From: Pirellulales bacterium
GTDB lineage: Bacteria > Planctomycetota > Planctomycetia > Pirellulales > JAICIG01
Length of the DNA: 38,773 bases
Assembly: GCA_035533075.1 (NCBI GenBank)
Contig: DATLUO010000001.1
Span: forward strand, 1 to 38,773
Direction: 5' to 3'
How positions within the stretch are numbered: the first letter of the stretch is position 1; each line of letters opens with the position of its first letter. Position numbers and translations under genes: made by a program. Positions 35,287 to 38,773 of the stretch are shown one piece after another. Under the pieces are notes generated by a model. That model saw only the letters and a program-made list of their open reading frames with translations, was not told the origin of the DNA and did not search any database.

Positions 35287-35328
35287 GGGTTCAGGGTTCA
35301 GGGTTCAGGGTTCAGGGTTCATGGTTCA
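35287..35328. repeat. GGGTTCA heptad array
   Basis: Five exact GGGTTCA heptads followed by a variant TGGTTCA. Inverse heptads (CCTGAACCCTGAACC) lie at 35779-35794, so the 42-bp minisatellite is bracketed by this pair. Nothing else is recognised in 35093-35286. Confidence 0.85.
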
Positions 35329-35410
35329 GGAGACGGCAGCCACGCGACTATCCGGCTTCGCGCAGGGCATCGACGATCACTTCGTACCAGTTTTGTGCCT
35401 TATCGGGCGT

Positions 35411-35702
35411 CCCCAATTCCTCGTGTTCTATCGAAGATGCGCAACTCGCCGCCGCTAATTCTTCGCGTTCCTTCGAAGACGCGCAACTCGCCGTCCCCAA
35501 TTCCTCGCGTTCCATCGAAGTCGCGCAACTCGCCGTCCCCAATTCCTCGGCTTCCTTCGAAGATGCGCAACTCGCCGTCCCCAATTCCTCGCGTTCCATC
35601 GAAGACGCGCAACTCGCCGTCCAATTCCTCGCGTTCCAGCGAAGACGCGCAACTCGCCGTCCCCAATTCCTCGCGTTCCAGCGAAGATGCGCAACTCGCG
35701 AC
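35411..35702. repeat. 42-bp minisatellite, seven copies
   Basis: Seven head-to-tail copies of a 42-bp unit (contains CCCCAATTCCTCGCGTTCC and GAAGACGCGCAACTCGCCGT), 85-100 percent alike by eye. The sixth copy is 2 bp short. Read on the minus strand it codes a 14-residue repeat (EREELGTASCASSL type), interrupted by the short copy. No unique spacers separate the units, so it is not a CRISPR array. A pyrimidine-rich tract (35706-35765) follows. Confidence 0.9.
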
Positions 35703-35798
35703 CCCTAATTCCTCTCTCCCTCTCTCCGTCGCTCCGTCTCCCCCGCTCTCCCTCTCTGGGGCTTGGGGCTTGGATTCTTCCTGAACCCTGAACCTTTG

Positions 35799-35878
35799 TA
35801 TGCCCGAAGTGGCTCGGGTTGTGTCGGGAACGGTTCGTGTCTTCCCGCGTTGTACGAGCAAAGTGGCTTGGGTTGTGT
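35799..35878. repeat. Two diverged direct repeats
   Basis: GTATGCCCGAAGTGGCTCGG and GTACGAGCAAAGTGGCTTGG, each followed by GTTGTGT, lie about 50 nt apart. I see no gene in 35703-36104. Confidence 0.6.
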
Positions 35879-36104
35879 TCGCGACAAACAGGCTGAACCG
35901 CCAGATTTGATGTAACTCTCTAACCATCAAATGGTTGCGTCGTTTTGGCATATTTGCACGGCATCGCGGGAAACGCGGCGGTGGTGCCGCATGGCGACGA
36001 GGTTACACCCTGGATTCAGGCTTTTTTTCACCCAACGCCTTGCCGGCCGGCCAGCATCGCCCCATATTCGGCGAATGGTGAAACTCGGCCGACCAGTGGG
36101 CCAG

Positions 36105-36122
36105 AAAAGGTGTCGGGAACCG
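36105..36122 (+). repeat. REP sequence, left of transposase gene
   Basis: AAAAGGTGTCGGGAACCG lies 43 nt before the transposase start and is matched in inverse orientation after the gene. Confidence 0.75.
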
Positions 36123-36164
36123 TTTTCTTGACGGGCAGGGCCTCATGGATTATCATTTCCGTTT

Positions 36165-36860
36165 ATGGGAAGACCACATCGAGCTAGCGAAGGCGGGTTC
36201 GTCTACCACGTGCTGAACCGTGGCAACGCGGGCATGACCGTGTTCGACGATCAGGGCGACTTCGATGCCTTCGAGAAAGTTTTGGCCGAGGCGGTCGAGC
36301 GGACCGACACGCGACTGCTGGCCTATTGCCTGCTGCCAAACCACTGGCACTTGCTCGTCTGGCCGCGGAAGAAAGGCGAACTCTCGCAGTTTGTCCGCTG
36401 GCTCACCCTGACCCATACGCAGCGGTGGCACGCGCATCGGCCCGACGTCGGCAATGGGCACGTCTATCAAGGCCGGTTCAAATCGTTCCCCGTTCAGGAG
36501 GACGAGCATTTCTACGCGGTCGCGCGGCACGTGGAGCGGAACGCCTTGCGCGCGAACCTCGTGCCTCGCGCCGAGGCGTGGCCCTGGTGTAGCCTGTACC
36601 GCTGGCTGCGCGGCACGGCCGACGACAAGCCCGTCCTAGCCTCTTGGCCCCTCCGGCGTAAATCTGGCTGGGTGGAATGGGTCAATGCCCCACCGAACGA
36701 GGCGGAGTTGACCGCGATTCGCCGCAGCGTGGAACGCGGCAACCCCTATGGAAGCGAGTCGTGGAATGAACGCACGATCCGGCGGCTCGGATTAGAATTG
36801 ACCATCCGCCCCCGCGGTCGCCCAAGAAAGGAGCCGGCAGCCCATCAAAGCGGTTCCTGA
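36165..36860 (+). CDS. REP-associated tyrosine transposase (RAYT)
   Basis: A 231-residue Y1/HUH-family enzyme related to IS200/IS605 transposases, which nicks single-stranded REP hairpins. The HUH pair is His60 and His62 in LLPNHWHLLVWP; the likely catalytic tyrosine is Tyr117 in HFYAVARHVERNALRA. N-terminal YHVLNRGN and the GHVYQGRFKSFPVQ segment are typical of the group. The gene is intact and single, without the terminal structures of a full IS, and is flanked by inverse copies of AAAAGGTGTC..GGAACCG, its probable target hairpins. A 48-bp scrap of a sister copy lies at 13428-13475. Confidence 0.93.
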   Translation: MGRPHRASEGGFVYHVLNRGNAGMTVFDDQGDFDAFEKVLAEAVERTDTRLLAYCLLPNHWHLLVWPRKKGELSQFVRWLTLTHTQRWHAHRPDVGNGHVYQGRFKSFPVQEDEHFYAVARHVERNALRANLVPRAEAWPWCSLYRWLRGTADDKPVLASWPLRRKSGWVEWVNAPPNEAELTAIRRSVERGNPYGSESWNERTIRRLGLELTIRPRGRPRKEPAAHQSGS

Positions 36861-36895
36861 CATCCTGACACCTTTTCCGGTTCGATGGCGAACCG
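36851..36895 (-). repeat. REP sequence, right of transposase gene, plus hairpin
   Basis: The inverse strand reads AAAAGGTGTC, an 8-bp insertion (AGGATGTC), then AGGAACCG, ending 36851-36876; it partly overlaps the transposase stop. A perfect hairpin CGGTTCG-ATGG-CGAACCG follows at 36878-36895. Confidence 0.75.
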
Positions 36896-37029
36896 TACTA
36901 CCGAGAGTCTGCGGAAGAATGCGGTTAGCGAACTTCGTTTTCGGCGGGCCGACCCGCTCGCTTTCTGATGATAGCAGATACGTGCTACAACGCTACGCCG
37001 TCAGCCAAGGTGGGCGACCGGATTGATAG

Positions 37030-37191
37030 GACCTATCTCTATTCCGCCAGCGTCGCAGCGAGACCTTTCGCCTGGTGATGAAATCGCGCGACGGCTTGCA
37101 CCTTTGGTGGTGGCAACGCCAACGCTCGATCCCGATGGCGTTTTTTGACCGGTTTGAAGGCCAGGCCGTCTTCAATCCGCCCTACCCGTGA
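37030..37191 (+). pseudogene. Coding-like fragment, unknown
   Basis: After two stops the frame is open for 53 codons to TGA at 37191: DLSLFRQRRSETFRLVMKSR, DGLHLWWWQRQRSIPM and AFFDRFEGQAVFNPPYP. The composition is protein-like and there is no start at its beginning (an internal ATG lies at MKSRDG). It may be the C-terminal end of a lost gene. It overlaps the methylase remnant's last 20 nt. No family is recognised. Confidence 0.3.
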
Positions 37192-37854
37192 CATCCGGCC
37201 AGTCGATGCCGAAGGCCTGCGCGACCAGCGCGTCGACCCTCGCTTCCAGCCGCTGACGCTCCTCACTGCTCAGCGTCTCTTGCACCAGCCGCCGGACGAC
37301 TTTCACTACCTGCCGCGACGGCGCGGCATCGCGGTCGGGCAGCGGATACTCGGTGATGTACTGGGTCAGGTGACGCCTGCGCTGCGAATACAGCTTGTTT
37401 TGGAAGGCCAAGTCGTGGTACCGCGAGATCAGCGCCGAATTCGCGACTCGATGTTCTCTTTTCTGCTCAGCAGATACTTCCAGGTGGGCGACGATGCCGA
37501 AAAACGAACCGCACGCCGCCGGCCATCGACGACCTCGTGTGTATAAAGCACCCGCCTTTGCGGGCCAGTGGCTTCCAGCGGCCGCCATCGGGCGGCGTCT
37601 TCCTGCGAAAGGAGCGCCAGGAGATGCTGCGGGTCCGGCCGAATCTCGCCGGGCAGCGTCTCCCAATCGCGGCGGATGAAAACACCGTCGGCGGTGGTCT
37701 TGATGCCCACGCGCACTTTCGCCACCTCGCCGATCCGGCACCGCGCGGCGGCATCGACCATTGCGACCCAATCCGCTTCGCCGCCGGTGAGTAACGTCCA
37801 CGGCTTGGTGTCGTCGTGACCGAGCGGCAGGTTGCAGCCGGCTCGAAGATCCAC
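37172..37854 (-). pseudogene. Adenine-specific DNA methylase (type IIG-like) remnant
   Basis: Two frames on the minus strand together resemble the C-terminal target-recognition part of Eco57I-like restriction-methylases. The first (37429-37854) reads PWTLLTGGEADWVAMVDAAA, VRVGIKTTADGVFIRRDWE, LYTHEVVDGRRR and SPTWKYLLSRKENIESR. The second (to 37172) reads VANSALISRYHDLAFQNKLY, SQRRRHLTQYITEYPLPD and SRQVVKVVRRLVQETLSSEE. They meet near 37440 out of frame, and the segment expected between them is missing. The catalytic N-terminal NPPY domain is absent. Nothing active can be made from it. It suggests loss of a restriction system next to transposon scraps. Confidence 0.75.
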
Positions 37855-38011
37855 TCCCCGACGATCACGTTCTGCTGCCGTGGCATGCCCAGGGGCATCC
37901 GCGGACCGGCTTCAACCGGCGCTCGTGTTGGGCCTGGCGTTGTTGTTTGCGTCGCTCGCGGGCCTCGGCCAGTTTGCGATCGCGGGCGGCCAGGATGTCC
38001 TTGTCCCGGCA

Positions 38012-38104
38012 GCAGAGGAAATAAAACGTGCCGGCGATGTTGAGGTAGCTGACATCGACATGCCAGTGTTCGTCGGCGTTGCGTCGTGGCTTCGAGGCAT
38101 CTCG
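38012..38104 (-). mobile_element. Integrase-core (rve) transposase scrap
   Basis: About 30 codons (ASKPRRNADEHWHVDVSYLN, IAGTFYFLC) match the beginning of an integrase catalytic core with its first Asp, as in IS3/IS481-type transposases. The other two catalytic acids are missing. Charged unrelated sequence follows (RKLAEARERRKQQRQAQ). The rest of 37855-38176 shows no gene. Confidence 0.7.
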
Positions 38105-38176
38105 AACGCGCGCGGAGAGGGAATAATAAAGGGCCTTCCCTACGCCTCGAAAGCGGTCGAGCAGCAATGCCTTGAT

Positions 38177-38247
38177 CGGGGATCGGCTAACGGTAGGCTG
38201 CCTGGCTTTGAACCAGGTGATGGAGGTTCAAGTCCTTCTCCCCGAAC
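38177..38247 (+). tRNA. tRNA-Gln (TTG)
   Basis: Acceptor TCGGGGA/TCCCCGA; anticodon arm CCTGG-CTTTGAA-CCAGG with anticodon TTG; T-arm GGAGG-TTCAAGT-CCTTC. No CCA is encoded. It is the first of a run of close-set tRNA genes. Confidence 0.88.
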
Positions 38248-38282
38248 TTTCGTCGCGATGGCCGTGTCCCAAGAACACCCGA

Positions 38283-38357
38283 TCCGGGGCAGTTGCTGCT
38301 GGTAGTGATGCCTGGCTCTGAACCAGGAGGTCGTTGGTTCGATTCCAACCCCCGGAA
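38283..38357 (+). tRNA. tRNA-Gln (CTG)
   Basis: Acceptor TCCGGGG/CCCCGGA; anticodon arm CCTGG-CTCTGAA-CCAGG with anticodon CTG; T-arm GTTGG-TTCGATT-CCAAC. The D-stem is weak, with several wobble pairs. No encoded CCA. Confidence 0.85.
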
Positions 38358-38370
38358 CTTTTTGACAGAC

Positions 38371-38443
38371 AGTCCCGTGGCCTAGCAGCGAAGGCAGCAC
38401 CCTTACAAGGTGACGATCGACAGTGCGAGTCTGTCCGGGACTA
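38371..38443 (+). tRNA. tRNA-Val (TAC), atypical loops
   Basis: Acceptor AGTCCCG/CGGGACT; D-stem GCCT/AGGC; anticodon loop CTTACAA with TAC; T-stem GACAG/CTGTC. The T-loop is TGCGAGT, with G in place of the near-universal U at position 55, and the D-loop AGCAGCGA has no GG pair. No encoded CCA. Confidence 0.8.
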
Positions 38444-38459
38444 CTTCGAACAGCGACGC

Positions 38460-38533
38460 GTCCCGGTACGCCAACAGGCAGAGCGGCTTGGCTTAAACCC
38501 AAGTGTTTGCGGGTTCGACTCCCGCCCGGCGCA
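38460..38533 (+). tRNA. tRNA with TAA anticodon, class I shape (Leu codon)
   Basis: Acceptor GTCCCGG/CCGGCGC (one mismatch and one wobble); anticodon arm CTTGG-CTTAAAC-CCAAG with TAA; T-arm GCGGG-TTCGACT-CCCGC. The variable loop is only TGTTT (5 nt), whereas bacterial tRNA-Leu has a long variable arm. The D-arm (GCCAACAGGCAGAGCGG) recalls tRNAs of phage and plasmid arrays. The charged amino acid is uncertain. Confidence 0.78.
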
Positions 38534-38549
38534 CTCGAAAACACAACTT

Positions 38550-38622
38550 GGCCCGTTCGTCTATCGGTTCAGGACACGAGCCCCTCAAGCTCGGAAGGCG
38601 GGTTCGACTCCCGCACGGGTCG
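38550..38622 (+). tRNA. tRNA-Glu (CTC)
   Basis: Acceptor GGCCCGT/ACGGGTC; D-stem GTCT/AGGAC; anticodon arm CGAGC-CCCTCAA-GCTCG with CTC; T-arm GCGGG-TTCGACT-CCCGC. It is canonical. No encoded CCA. Confidence 0.9.
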
Positions 38623-38626
38623 CTTT

Positions 38627-38710
38627 GGCCAGGTGGCGCAACTGGAAGACGCACGACGCTCAGAACGTCGGCCCCTCGTGGGCGTGGGAGTTCGAGTCTC
38701 CCCTTGGTCA
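38627..38710 (+). tRNA. tRNA-Leu (CAG)
   Basis: Acceptor GGCCAGG/CTTGGTC; anticodon arm GACG-CTCAGAA-CGTC with CAG; a long variable arm (about 15 nt) as expected for Leu; T-arm GGGAG-TTCGAGT-CTCCC. It lies 4 nt after tRNA-Glu. Confidence 0.9.
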
Positions 38711-38713
38711 CTT

Positions 38714-38773
38714 TGACGCAGGTGGGCCAGTGCTCAGTGGAGCCTCATAAGCTCCGCGCGCCGGGTGCGACTC
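38714..38773 (+). tRNA. tRNA-Met (CAT), cut by window end
   Basis: Anticodon arm GGAGC-CTCATAA-GCTCC with CAT at 38746-38748; variable loop GCGCG; T-stem begins CCGGG and the T-loop is TGCGACT, again with G at position 55. The 3' acceptor strand is outside the window. The D-arm is hard to fold. Ile (lysidine) or initiator identity is possible. Confidence 0.7.

Noticed and set aside
35348-35599. 83-codon minus-strand frame ending in AQNWYEVIVDALREAG
   Set aside because: Mostly minisatellite sequence with a start inside a repeat unit; only the last 20 residues are unique, which is too little to call a gene.
35411-35702. Possible CRISPR array
   Set aside because: Units are contiguous without unique spacers and no cas gene is present.
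33423-35708. 761-codon plus-strand frame
   Set aside because: Antisense to groEL2, continuing into heptads and the minisatellite; no protein motif.
35945-36187. 80-codon plus-strand frame before the REP transposase
   Set aside because: Contains the REP sequence, overlaps the transposase start and has no ribosome-binding site or family match.
38140-38544. 134-codon minus-strand frame with SRTRKHLGLSQ and VGIEPTTSWFR-like text
   Set aside because: It runs antisense through several tRNA genes; such peptides are a well-known artefact of tRNA loci.

Overview
This is a GC-rich stretch of a bacterial chromosome that looks like a member of the Planctomycetota, probably of Pirellulales type. The evidence is indirect: a dnaJ-grpE-fmdB-yacG gene order, a groEL-groES-groEL cluster, very large exported proteins of no recognised family, DUF433/DUF5615 toxin-antitoxin genes, and many dispersed palindromic and heptanucleotide repeats between and inside genes. 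No rRNA or named marker is present, so the assignment is an inference.

Left part (1-9.1 kb, minus strand): two giant exported beta-rich proteins joined by an ATGA overlap (the second runs off the left edge), then an inositol-monophosphatase family enzyme and a secreted, C-terminally anchored protein whose 5' end is buried in repeats. From 9.2 to 13.5 kb lies an accessory patch: a DUF433/DUF5615 toxin-antitoxin pair, an orphan DUF433 gene and its truncated duplicate, then a graveyard of an IS66 transposase tail, a YfhO-like membrane protein, a glycosyltransferase C-terminus and a REP-transposase scrap.

Centre (13.6-24 kb, plus strand): an FHA-GAF-sigma54 activator, then a repeat block and a large hybrid histidine kinase preceded by candidate sigma-54 and sigma-70 elements; a 1.7-kb repeat-rich gap with two gene fragments; then a membrane HEAT/TPR-like protein and a five-heme cytochrome c in one transcription unit.

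24-35 kb (minus strand): a DUF104/PIN toxin-antitoxin pair whose toxin is frameshifted; a compact biosynthetic unit of a one-module NRPS (A-T-TE, phenylalanine-like specificity code), a SAM methyltransferase and a possible 54-residue ORF, all joined by ATGA overlaps; then yacG, fmdB, grpE and dnaJ, and groEL1-groES-groEL2. The two chaperone groups are separated by repeats but point the same way.

Right end (35-38.8 kb): a 42-bp minisatellite, an intact REP-associated tyrosine transposase flanked by inverted REP sequences, remnants of a DNA methylase and a transposase, and a dense array of at least seven tRNA genes continuing past the window edge. One of these is a UAA-anticodon tRNA without the long variable arm expected of tRNA-Leu, and two carry G instead of U at position 55. 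The tRNA array, the NRPS unit and the repeats that have become part of protein-coding sequence are the most interesting items here.
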